A DNA stretch of 13,312 bases from Bacillota bacterium (GTDB lineage: Bacteria > Eremiobacterota > SpSt-956 > JAKJGF01). The position numbers and the translations under genes are program-made. Shown here piece by piece: positions 6,559-13,164 of this stretch. A model generated the notes under the pieces. The model had not been told where the DNA came from, did not search any database, and worked only from the letters and a program-made list of their open reading frames with translations. The first letter of the stretch is position 1, and the number at the start of each line of letters is the position of its first letter. The stretch spans positions 1 to 13,312 of the forward strand of contig JAKPQU010000582.1 of assembly GCA_029555925.1 (NCBI GenBank), in the 5' to 3' direction.

Positions 6559-8847
6559 TCATTTAAGAAAAGCAAGAGCTCTGTTAGTATTTCCATCCAT
6601 AATTACCGACATAGACATACCATAATCTTTAGCAGAAATAACCCTGACTGTATGCTCGAAATATTCATATTCAGGAAGCATTTCTGCAAGCTTATTCGGT
6701 GATTTCAATAAAAAATCCTCATTAAAAATAGTTTTATCATGATCGGGATAAAGAGGCAAATAATAAATATCTGCCTCTACAAGATCCTGAAAGAAATGAG
6801 TTCCGAAAGACAGTTCAGGGACATAATTACCATGGTTTCTCGCTATTTCAATTAACATGACTGTATTATTCACATCACAGTAGGTAACACTTACGCCCAG
6901 TTTAATATCTCCTCTGCTTCCCCATCTTCCGGGGCCCATGAGTATAAATTTTCTTTTCGGAAGTATTGAATTCAACCTGCCAACTATTTTTGCCACAGTT
7001 CTCATATCTTCCATGGATTCGAGAGAGCCATAAGCCAGGGGATCTATATAAACAACATATTCAATACCTTCTATACTGGCATTTGTAACATATCTTGTTG
7101 CTGAAAATATCTTATCTTCATCGGGAATATTATCAGGTATGGTTATATTGTTACTTGCCATTCTGCCCTGTCCCTGGGGGCGGCACTGAAGGATATAGAG
7201 TTCATGTCCGTCAGAAGCAAATTCTACATCTACAGGGAAATTAAATTCTTCCTTCAAAATTTCCAGAATTTTCTTTATCTGTTTCAAAAAATGTGTTTTT
7301 TCAATAAGCCCCTGGAAAGTAACTGTAAAGTCAGCTTCGTCAATATCAAAGAGACCGAGAGGGCTCATAAGATATCCGCTTTTATCTATGGAAATTATAT
7401 GTTTGAGACCGGGGATTTGACTGCCTATTTCCTGAACCAGGTGTCTCACCGGAAGGGTTTCAAATTTATTTGTTTCAAGATTCAAAACATCCATATAGTT
7501 CTGAGAATATCTCTTTACATTTTCATAGGATACATTTACCTTTATGGAAGGGTTTCCGGGAGAAATAATAAAAGGATAATCATTTGTAACCCTGTCTACT
7601 GCTCTTGTACCGAGGCCCATAACAAGTCTTACCGCTCCGTCTTCCCTTCTGATTCTCGGAGACCACCGAAATTCATTGTAAGTAAAAGCCACGCCTGCAA
7701 ATGTAGGGAAAAAATATTTGCCTGCCTTTGTCCCCACTACCTCCTGAATGAGGATACCCATTTCTTCATTGAAATCCAGTAATCCTTTTTCCCTTCTGTA
7801 CTGTATGGGGTCAGGGCCGTATGTACTGGCATAAACCTCTGCTATGGCATCAATCATATCATTCAGTCTTTCTGCTCTCGCCCCCTGGTTGGGGAGGAAC
7901 AGACTCTTATATTTCCCTGCAAAGGTTGCCTCAAAACTATCTTCCAGAAGACTTGAAGAGCGAATTATTAAAGGGATATTTTCAGTCTGATCTATAATTC
8001 CAGCAAGACCCTTTGTTATTTCAGGAGGGAAAGCAGAGTTTTTAAAGATCTGCTGAAGATATGGATATCCATGCTTTATTTCTCCTATATTCATATATTT
8101 AAGATTGGCGAATTCTTCCATAGCATTATACTGAATAAACTCATGGAGTGAATCTGATGTTATGTACCAGCTTCTCGGAACTTTTATTTTCAATTCAGGA
8201 TATTTATTGCTTGCAGCTTCCAGAATTTTATAAGCCAGCAATATGCCGCTGCTTTTTCCTCCGAGCCTTCCCGAACCCTGGGCAGGTCCAATAATATTCT
8301 TTACAAGCTCTGAAAAATCCCTTACGGTAATATACTTTCTGGCAATATTTATGAAAGACAGATTTAAAGTAAGAAACCTTCTGATAAGTGCTACCCTTAT
8401 ACCCATATATTCTTCAGGAGAAATACATAATTCTTCTGAGGGTATATTAACAAATTTGTTCAGTTCCGTAGTTATTTTTACCAGTGGAATATTCAGATTT
8501 TGAGCCGCATTGGAAAGGAATCTCCCTCTTTCCTGACAGAGCCATATACTTAACTGATCTGCAATATCCTGATCCAGAATATGTTCATTGGCAATGTCAA
8601 ATACACTTGTCACAAATCTCTGGAGACTTGCGGCACAAAATTTCGGATGAGGCATATTTGTATAGATGGTATCCTCTTCGGAACGTTCCGAAAGATCTTC
8701 CAGTTCTTTAATAAGTTCATCAATCTGGCTGATATTTTTTGTAACAAGATAATAAATCATCTTTTTAGTTAATCTGTAAAGTAAAAGAGGATTTGTTTTT
8801 GTCAGTAAATCAATGATTACTTTCCACTCAGGCTTATTATAACTCAT
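6559..8847 (-). CDS. PPDK_N-type ATP-grasp protein with unassigned C-terminal domain
   Basis: A 762-residue cytoplasmic protein containing the ATP/pyruvate-binding (ATP-grasp) half of PEP synthase or pyruvate phosphate dikinase. Visible signatures: GSGRLGGKSSGILLA (191-205, the GGK loop), IIRSSSLLEDSFEATFAGKY (294-313, the RSS-EDS-FAG signature) and a segment ending DVEFASDGHELYILQCRP (540-557, with the metal-binding Glu and the QxRP end). The phosphohistidine swivel domain (TSHAA-type) and the PEP-binding barrel are absent, so full PEP synthase chemistry is not expected from this chain. An N-terminal helical region (1-185) and a C-terminal domain (about 575-762, with MGPGRWGSRGDIKLGV at 637-652 and ELSFGTHFFQDLVEADIYY at 678-696) flank it. 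Similar PEP/pyruvate-binding domain proteins are known in diverse bacteria, but I recall no established function. AAGGAG precedes the ATG. It is monocistronic and divergent from the PD40 gene. Confidence 0.9.
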   Translation of the reverse strand: MSYNKPEWKVIIDLLTKTNPLLLYRLTKKMIYYLVTKNISQIDELIKELEDLSERSEEDTIYTNMPHPKFCAASLQRFVTSVFDIANEHILDQDIADQLSIWLCQERGRFLSNAAQNLNIPLVKITTELNKFVNIPSEELCISPEEYMGIRVALIRRFLTLNLSFINIARKYITVRDFSELVKNIIGPAQGSGRLGGKSSGILLAYKILEAASNKYPELKIKVPRSWYITSDSLHEFIQYNAMEEFANLKYMNIGEIKHGYPYLQQIFKNSAFPPEITKGLAGIIDQTENIPLIIRSSSLLEDSFEATFAGKYKSLFLPNQGARAERLNDMIDAIAEVYASTYGPDPIQYRREKGLLDFNEEMGILIQEVVGTKAGKYFFPTFAGVAFTYNEFRWSPRIRREDGAVRLVMGLGTRAVDRVTNDYPFIISPGNPSIKVNVSYENVKRYSQNYMDVLNLETNKFETLPVRHLVQEIGSQIPGLKHIISIDKSGYLMSPLGLFDIDEADFTVTFQGLIEKTHFLKQIKKILEILKEEFNFPVDVEFASDGHELYILQCRPQGQGRMASNNITIPDNIPDEDKIFSATRYVTNASIEGIEYVVYIDPLAYGSLESMEDMRTVAKIVGRLNSILPKRKFILMGPGRWGSRGDIKLGVSVTYCDVNNTVMLIEIARNHGNYVPELSFGTHFFQDLVEADIYYLPLYPDHDKTIFNEDFLLKSPNKLAEMLPEYEYFEHTVRVISAKDYGMSMSVIMDGNTNRALAFLK

Positions 8848-8879
8848 CTCAAGGTTCTCCTTTTTTCAAATAAGCATAT

Positions 8880-8908
8880 ATTATAGCAAAAAATTCTTTT
8901 TATGTATA
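8880..8908 (-). promoter_or_regulatory. Candidate promoter of the PPDK_N gene
   Basis: On the minus strand, TATACA (8908-8903) and a perfect TATAAT (8885-8880) are separated by 17 bp. The -10 lies about 33 bp before the ATG, leaving a short leader that contains the AAGGAG site. Confidence 0.45.
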
Positions 8909-8914
8909 TGTTAA

Positions 8915-8949
8915 TCGTGACGTGTGATGAGTAATGCATAATACATGCT
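8915..8949. repeat. Heptad repeat array
   Basis: Five 7-bp steps in register: TCGTGAC, GTGTGAT, GAGTAAT, GCATAAT, ACATGCT. The sequence decays away from the GTGAn core from left to right, as expected for an ageing tandem repeat. Confidence 0.65.
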
Positions 8950-8989
8950 ATATCACAATCCATATAAACTATTGCAGTTATATCCTGTT

Positions 8990-9143
8990 ATGTGTATAAT
9001 TATAGTTAGTTTCATAACTATCCATAAATAATGACCTCGTAATGCGTAAAGCGTAATGCGTGATGCGCAGGGATTAATCCCGTCACGCGTCACGACGACT
9101 TAAATTCTAATAAGTTATGAAATACACTATATAATAATGTGTA
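8990..9143. repeat. Imperfect inverted repeat enclosing a heptad array
   Basis: TTTCATAACT (9010-9019) is the exact inverse of AGTTATGAAA (9113-9122). Pairing continues outwards with ACTATA-type blocks and then weaker matches to about 8990 and 9143. The enclosed DNA contains the heptad array at 9038-9097. This could be the ends of a small insertion or a large hairpin upstream of the PD40 gene. Confidence 0.5.
9038..9097. repeat. Heptad array with a change of orientation
   Basis: Units run CGTAATG, CGTAAAG, CGTAATG, CGTGATG, CGCAGGG, ATTAATC, CCGTCAC, GCGTCAC and GACG without losing the 7-bp register. The orientation flips at a perfect 12-bp palindrome, GGGATTAATCCC (9070-9081), so the flanks can partly pair (CGTGA with TCACG). 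Confidence 0.75.
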
Positions 9144-9170
9144 ACTCCCGTGACGGGAACAGATAAATTA

Positions 9171-9179
9171 TGATATAAT
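9171..9179 (+). promoter_or_regulatory. Candidate extended -10 promoter of the PD40 gene
   Basis: TGATATAAT, identical to the site upstream of the protease. GTGACG (9150-9155), 18 bp upstream of the TATAAT, is a weak -35. The TATAAT ends only 19 bases before the ATG, so the leader would be very short but would still include AAGGAGG (9184-9190). Confidence 0.45.
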
Positions 9180-9197
9180 CAATAAGGAGGATTTGCT

Positions 9198-9860
9198 ATG
9201 TTACGTCTTATTAAAAATATTTCCCTCATAGCTATTTATTCAATAGCCCGTTATACGAAAAATAGAAAATTACATTATTTGGTAATACCTTTATTATTTG
9301 TTTTATGCTTTACAGGAGGCATGTTAACAGGCAAAAATGCTATACATGATGAAAGAGAGGTTTATTCTCTCTCTCCTATGGACATTACTCCGGGAAATAT
9401 AGAACCTTCTTTTATAGGGCTGAATGTAAACTACCAGCCTTCTCTGAGTAAAGACGGACGATATGTGGCCTTTTCCGCCATAAAACTCGAAGTGAATAAG
9501 ATAAAAGATATAGAGATAAAACTTTATGATACGACGGCGAGAAAATATGTAGTTCTTCCCGGTATTAACAGCAGAGGCTGGGATCTTGCACCTTCCATAA
9601 CTGCCGATGGCCGTTATATAGCTTTCCAGTCAAACAGAGATGGAGTAGCTCAATGGAATATATATCTTTATGATGTAGAAGGGAAAAAATTTGTCGACCT
9701 GCCCGGTTTAAACAGTCCTTTCCCTGATTTCAACCCTTCCATAAGCCCTGAAGGCAAGTTTATTACATTCAATTCCCTGAGAGCAGTTGTACCTAAAGTA
9801 TATCTTTACAGCATGGAAGAAAAAAAGATAAAACCACTTATGGAAGAGACAGTGAAATAA
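9198..9860 (+). CDS. Membrane-anchored PD40 (TolB-like beta-propeller) repeat protein
   Basis: A 220-residue protein. Residues about 26-45 (LHYLVIPLLFVLCFTGGMLT) form one transmembrane segment after a basic N-terminus, so the C-terminal part is probably outside the cytoplasmic membrane. Three WD40-like PD40 repeats follow at about 79-95, 129-145 and 178-193, each with the pattern PS-I/L-S-x-DGRYIAF (LSKDGRYVAFSA, ITADGRYIAFQS, ISPEGKFITFNS), and each continues to an xLYD/xLYS strand. Three blades cannot close a six- or seven-blade propeller, so the protein may assemble with others or be a reduced family member. AAGGAGG supports the ATG. It is the first of four plus-strand genes encoding repeat proteins and has its own candidate promoter. 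Similar repeats occur in TolB and in surface proteins, but no specific function can be assigned. Confidence 0.82.
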   Translation: MLRLIKNISLIAIYSIARYTKNRKLHYLVIPLLFVLCFTGGMLTGKNAIHDEREVYSLSPMDITPGNIEPSFIGLNVNYQPSLSKDGRYVAFSAIKLEVNKIKDIEIKLYDTTARKYVVLPGINSRGWDLAPSITADGRYIAFQSNRDGVAQWNIYLYDVEGKKFVDLPGLNSPFPDFNPSISPEGKFITFNSLRAVVPKVYLYSMEEKKIKPLMEETVK

Positions 9861-9912
9861 TATATTCGTGATGCGTGACAGGCATTTACTGGCAAGCGTC
9901 AGGGAATATATT
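9859..9912 (+). terminator. Heptad-containing stem-loop after the PD40 gene
   Basis: AATATATTC (9859-9867) pairs perfectly with GAATATATT (9904-9912). The stem starts on the stop codon itself. The heptads TCGTGAT and GCGTGAC (9866-9879) lie just inside, and TGAC (9876-9879) faces GTCA (9899-9902). There is no T tract, so terminator activity is only possible. Confidence 0.4.
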
Positions 9913-9982
9913 ATGAAATAAGGTTTTAAAGAATTTCATACAAAATTATCAGTCAAAACTTTTTAGGAGGAGTTTATATTTT

Positions 9983-10981
9983 ATGTTAACAGGTTTTTTT
10001 CTAGTAATAATTTTTCTATCTTTTACATTAAAACCATGCTTTGCATCAGAAACAGAAGAAGAAGAGGAAGATCCGGAACTGGAAGCCATTATGGAGAAGC
10101 TTTCTTCAGACGATCCTGATCTCAGATCAGAAGTGATAGACTATCTGAGCTACTGTGGACATCCGAAAGCATTTGAACTGTTAGTTGAAACCCTTAAAGA
10201 TGAAGACTGGGCAGTAAGAAAAGATGCTGTCATAGCTCTCGGTAATATGGGAGATATAAAATCAGTCCCTCATATTGCATCACTGCTTGCTGACGAATAC
10301 TGGCATGTCAGGAAAGAGGTTATAAGAATACTAGGAGTCCTTGGAGGTAAGGACGCCGTAGAGCCTCTTATGACATTGCTTCGTTCACATGATGAACTTA
10401 TAAAATCCAGTGCCCAGAAAGCTCTGATTAAAGTCGGTAATAAAGCTATCGAAGGCATGTTGAGTAAAAAAATCAGCGATAGATGGATGGCAGCCAAAAC
10501 ACTGGGAGTACTCAAAGATAAAAGGCCTCTCCCTCTTCTTCAGGAAGCAATTAAAATTGAAAGAGATGTAAAAGTAAAAAAGGCTATTCAGGAATCCATA
10601 GATATATTATCAAATCTTCAGGAACAACAGCCGGTATTGCCGGTACAGGAAGAAGAGGATGATACTGCTTATGATCCTGATGACATTATACCTGATGAAC
10701 CTGATGAAACACCTGAAATAACACAACCATTACCGGTACAGAATATAGCACAGCCATTACCGGCAGATAATCCAGCATCGGTACAGAATATGACACAGCC
10801 TGTACCGGCAGGTAATAATCAACTGCCAGTACAGGAAGATAATCAGTTACAGCAGACCACAGAAACCGGCGGTATGACTCCCCAAGCTACATTAATGACA
10901 GAAGCAAGCACAGCTAAAGACAGTGAATTAAATAAAGAAGTAGATGCTTTTCTTGCTTCTCTTGATGAAAATTACAAATAA
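9983..10981 (+). CDS. Secreted HEAT-repeat protein with Pro/Gln-rich tail
   Basis: A 332-residue protein with a Sec signal peptide (hydrophobic 4-16, likely cut after CFA at 21). After an acidic stretch (EEEEED, 25-30), about five PBS-lyase/HEAT-like helical repeats occupy 33-210; clear units are DEDWAVRKDAVIALGNMGD (73-91) and DEYWHVRKEVIRILGVLGG (104-122). Residues 211-300 are low complexity, acidic and then Pro/Gln-rich, with an imperfect repeat of QPLP/QPVP and PVQN/SVQN words, probably a flexible linker. A short helical end (KDSELNKEVDAFLASLDENYK) closes it and may be a docking tail. HEAT scaffolds bind proteins; no catalytic residues were noted. AGGAGGAG (9965-9972) supports the ATG. 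The next gene also encodes HEAT repeats, so the two may interact or derive from a shared duplication. Confidence 0.85.
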   Translation: MLTGFFLVIIFLSFTLKPCFASETEEEEEDPELEAIMEKLSSDDPDLRSEVIDYLSYCGHPKAFELLVETLKDEDWAVRKDAVIALGNMGDIKSVPHIASLLADEYWHVRKEVIRILGVLGGKDAVEPLMTLLRSHDELIKSSAQKALIKVGNKAIEGMLSKKISDRWMAAKTLGVLKDKRPLPLLQEAIKIERDVKVKKAIQESIDILSNLQEQQPVLPVQEEEDDTAYDPDDIIPDEPDETPEITQPLPVQNIAQPLPADNPASVQNMTQPVPAGNNQLPVQEDNQLQQTTETGGMTPQATLMTEASTAKDSELNKEVDAFLASLDENYK

Positions 10982-10990
10982 AAAGGATGA

Positions 10991-11018
10991 CAGAGGTGAT
11001 GAGTAACCATCGCCTCTG
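10991..11018 (+). terminator. Stem-loop between the two HEAT-repeat genes
   Basis: CAGAGGTGATG (10991-11001) pairs with CATCGCCTCTG (11008-11018): 11 pairs including one G-U, loop AGTAAC. It begins 9 bases after the stop of the first HEAT gene and ends 11 bases before the ATG of the second. It has no T tract. It may attenuate or modulate translation of the second gene; the GTGATGAGTAAC core looks like decayed heptads. Confidence 0.45.
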
Positions 11019-11029
11019 CCTGTTACTGT

Positions 11030-11980
11030 ATGTTCTATATAAAAAGGTTAATGCTGTTTATATTTATTCTTTTTTTTCTCTCAGAAATATCTATTGCAGA
11101 AACACCGTCTAGCGGAAAAAAAATTCAATATAATCTCGGAGATGGTATTATTAAATTTGACGGTAAAGGAGAAAAAAATTCAATAAAATCCATTCTTCTT
11201 CTTACTGAGATTTACTGTGAAAAGAATAATCTTGATTTTAAACAACTCTATCTTAAAGCCTATCCGGGGGCAGATATAAAATGGATGTCTGCGTTAAAAG
11301 AGGAATACACTCCCTTTACAGTCATTCCGGAACATATAAATGTAGATCTTCTCATTAATGAACTTATTTATGTAAATTACACAGCTCTCGCAGATGAGCT
11401 TTCCATATCTGTTTACGGGGAACCGGCATGTACAGAAGACACATATAATCCTCCTTTTTTTCTCAGATTTTATCTTTATCTTTACATAGGAATACCTGTT
11501 TTACTGGCATTTATCATATACAGTTATAAAGAAAAGATAAAATGGACATTCAGGAGACTGAGACAGAAAGGCTATGATTTAAAAACAGTGGAAGGATGTG
11601 TTAAAGCACTCGAAGATAAGGATGAACTTGTAAGAGCTAAAGCAGTGGAAGCACTATCATCAATCGGAACTGACCATGCTATAGACGGACTGATAAAAGC
11701 CGTAGAAGACAGGGATCCATGGGTCAGGAAAGCGGCAATACTTGAACTGGGGAAGCAGAAAGTAACCAGAGCAGTACCTGTTATATTAAAATCCCTGGAA
11801 GACGACAATTATTATATTGTAAGTGCCTCTGCCCATACTCTGGCCATTACGGGTGACAGAAAAACAATAGAACATCTTAGAGAAAGACTGAAAACAATAA
11901 AAGCACCGGGAACTGCAAGAGATATCAGGAAAGCCATAGAAAAGCTGGAAAAAAAGGAAAAAGAAAGAAGGAAAGGGTGA
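11030..11980 (+). CDS. Transmembrane HEAT-repeat protein
   Basis: A 316-residue protein in three parts. A signal peptide or anchor (K/R followed by hydrophobic 8-20, ending SIAE) leads to an extracytoplasmic domain of about 120 residues (25-142) that I do not recognise. A transmembrane helix (about 146-165, FYLYLYIGIPVLLAFIIYSY) is followed by positive residues (KEKIKWTFRRLRQK), which place the rest in the cytoplasm. Residues 184-290 hold about three HEAT-like repeats, including DKDELVRAKAVEALSSIGT and DRDPWVRKAAILELGKQKV, and a charged coiled tail (298-316) ends in RRKG. No ribosome binding site is visible at the ATG (11030); an in-frame ATG at 11051 has AAAAGG but too close. The stop TGA lies inside the first heptad of the next array. 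It could link the secreted HEAT protein to cytosolic partners; the function is unknown. Confidence 0.83.
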   Translation: MFYIKRLMLFIFILFFLSEISIAETPSSGKKIQYNLGDGIIKFDGKGEKNSIKSILLLTEIYCEKNNLDFKQLYLKAYPGADIKWMSALKEEYTPFTVIPEHINVDLLINELIYVNYTALADELSISVYGEPACTEDTYNPPFFLRFYLYLYIGIPVLLAFIIYSYKEKIKWTFRRLRQKGYDLKTVEGCVKALEDKDELVRAKAVEALSSIGTDHAIDGLIKAVEDRDPWVRKAAILELGKQKVTRAVPVILKSLEDDNYYIVSASAHTLAITGDRKTIEHLRERLKTIKAPGTARDIRKAIEKLEKKEKERRKG

Positions 11981-12051
11981 AGAGTGATAAGTGATGCGTG
12001 ATGCTTACCCGTCACGCATCACTTATCACGCGTTACCCGTCACGCGTCACG
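11975..12051 (+). repeat. Eleven-unit heptad array with an 18-bp perfect hairpin
   Basis: Eleven consecutive 7-bp units in perfect register: GGGTGAA, GAGTGAT, AAGTGAT, GCGTGAT, then GCTTACC, CGTCACG, CATCACT, TATCACG, CGTTACC, CGTCACG, CGTCACG. The orientation flips in the middle, so GTGATAAGTGATGCGTGA (11984-12001) pairs perfectly with 12012-12029 over 18 bp with a 10-base loop. The first unit supplies the upstream gene's stop codon (11978-11980), and the last ends three bases before the next ATG. Confidence 0.85.
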
Positions 12052-12054
12052 ATT

Positions 12055-13134
12055 ATGTTTTCATCATTATTTAAAAAGAAACAGATAAGTGAAAATATTC
12101 CCTTTGACGGTGAAACAAAGAAATTATTCGAAGAGGGAAATCTCCGCTATACGGAAGGTAACCTGGTTAAAGCCCTTGAAATTTATGAAACATGTCTTGA
12201 AAAGAATCCCTTCATACCTGACATATATAACAATAAAGGAGAGATTTTTTTATTACAAAATGGCATAGATTCTGCCTATGAAATATTCAAGGAAATAACG
12301 AAAAAATTTCCTGATTACCCGTACGGCCATTACAACATGGCTATTATATATCAGAAAAAGGGGGAAAGACAAAAAGCATTCAGAGAATTCAATAAAGCCA
12401 TAAAACTTGAGCCATGTGCAAAATTTTACAATGGTCTCAGCAGTGTATACTGTGATGAAGGTAATTTTGACAGAGCCATAACATGTCTTAAAAAAGCTTT
12501 AAAGATTGATCCTCTCTATAGAATGTCCTATATAAATTTAAGTAAAGTCTATCTTATAGAGAAAAAATTTAACAGTGCACTTAAAACATGTGAAAAAGCA
12601 CTGAAGATTTCTCCCGGTGATTCTGCAATATACAATCAGATAGGAAGAATTTATCAGACTGCGGGAGATATTGATAAAGCCATAGAATTTTATCTGAAGG
12701 TGTTAGAGATTTCACCTGAAATGGTTCAGAGTCATTACAGCCTTGCAAATCTCTATGAACAAAAAAAACTCTATTCAAAAGCAGTTTATCACGGCAGACT
12801 GTATCTTGCAACTACAGAACGTGATCTAAAAGATACTGCTGTCTATAGTGAGTTAAAAGAATTTGTTGAAAAACTGGAAAAGAGTCCTGAATTCTATGTA
12901 GAACAGGGAGCTGCATATATGGCCCTGGGAAGAAACGAAGATGCAGAAGAACTGTGGAAGAAAGCACTGGAAATAGATCCTTCTTTTGTATCTGCCAGCA
13001 TACTGCTGGGAGGCCTGTATGAGAAAAACGGGAACTTTATAAAAGCTTCTGCAGAATATAAAAGAGTTCTTGAGTTAAGGCCTGATATGGGAGGAATCAA
13101 GAAGAGCCTTGATGGAATTTTGAAGAAGGGGTGA
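12055..13134 (+). CDS. TPR-repeat protein
   Basis: A 359-residue protein made almost entirely of tetratricopeptide repeats. About nine can be seen, beginning near residues 22, 56, 90, 122, 156, 190, 224, 278 and 312. Clear examples are AKFYNGLSSVYCDEGNFDRA and SAIYNQIGRIYQTAGDIDKA, each ending in an ALKIDP-like turn. A longer non-TPR helix (about 252-277) separates repeats seven and eight. The N-terminus (MFSSLFKKKQ) is not a signal peptide, so it is probably cytosolic or peripheral on the inner face. TPR solenoids bind protein partners. I chose the ATG at 12055; the frame stays open to 11998, but that part translates heptad repeats. No ribosome binding site is visible at either start, so initiation may rely on coupling to the upstream gene or on a leaderless transcript. 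It is the last gene of the run, and its stop lies in another heptad array. Confidence 0.88.
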   Translation: MFSSLFKKKQISENIPFDGETKKLFEEGNLRYTEGNLVKALEIYETCLEKNPFIPDIYNNKGEIFLLQNGIDSAYEIFKEITKKFPDYPYGHYNMAIIYQKKGERQKAFREFNKAIKLEPCAKFYNGLSSVYCDEGNFDRAITCLKKALKIDPLYRMSYINLSKVYLIEKKFNSALKTCEKALKISPGDSAIYNQIGRIYQTAGDIDKAIEFYLKVLEISPEMVQSHYSLANLYEQKKLYSKAVYHGRLYLATTERDLKDTAVYSELKEFVEKLEKSPEFYVEQGAAYMALGRNEDAEELWKKALEIDPSFVSASILLGGLYEKNGNFIKASAEYKRVLELRPDMGGIKKSLDGILKKG

Positions 13135-13158
13135 AGGGTGAAGAGAGTGAAGGGTGAA
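13129..13158 (+). repeat. Heptad array over the stop codon of the TPR gene
   Basis: GGGTGAA, GGGTGAA, then GAGAGTGAA (a unit with two extra bases) and GGGTGAA. The stop codon TGA (13132-13134) lies in the first unit, as in the HEAT gene upstream. The array runs almost directly into the MITE-like element at 13165. Confidence 0.75.
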
Positions 13159-13164
13159 ACTTAG

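Larger units (their letters stand above)
8848..9197. other. Divergent intergenic region rich in inverted repeats and heptads
   Basis: This 350-bp gap separates the divergent PPDK_N and PD40 genes. It holds a candidate promoter for each, two heptad arrays (8915-8949 and 9038-9097) and an imperfect inverted repeat of about 30 bp (near 8990-9020 and 9113-9143) that encloses the second array. No gene was seen. Confidence 0.75.

Noticed and set aside
7204..7782. Plus-strand open frame of 192 codons inside the PPDK_N gene
   Set aside because: It is a shadow of a strongly conserved gene on the other strand, with no recognisable motif or start signal.
9912..9940. TATGAAAT/ATTTCATA inverted repeat as an operator for the secreted HEAT gene
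   Set aside because: The arms are only 8 bp and AT-rich. The same word occurs at 9115, but in DNA of this composition that is weak evidence.
11975..12051. A short CRISPR array
   Set aside because: The unit is only 7 bp with no spacers, the units flip orientation, and no cas gene is present.
11998..12054. N-terminal extension of the TPR protein by 19 residues
   Set aside because: The extra residues are a direct translation of the heptad array and start inside the hairpin; the protein-like sequence begins at 12055.
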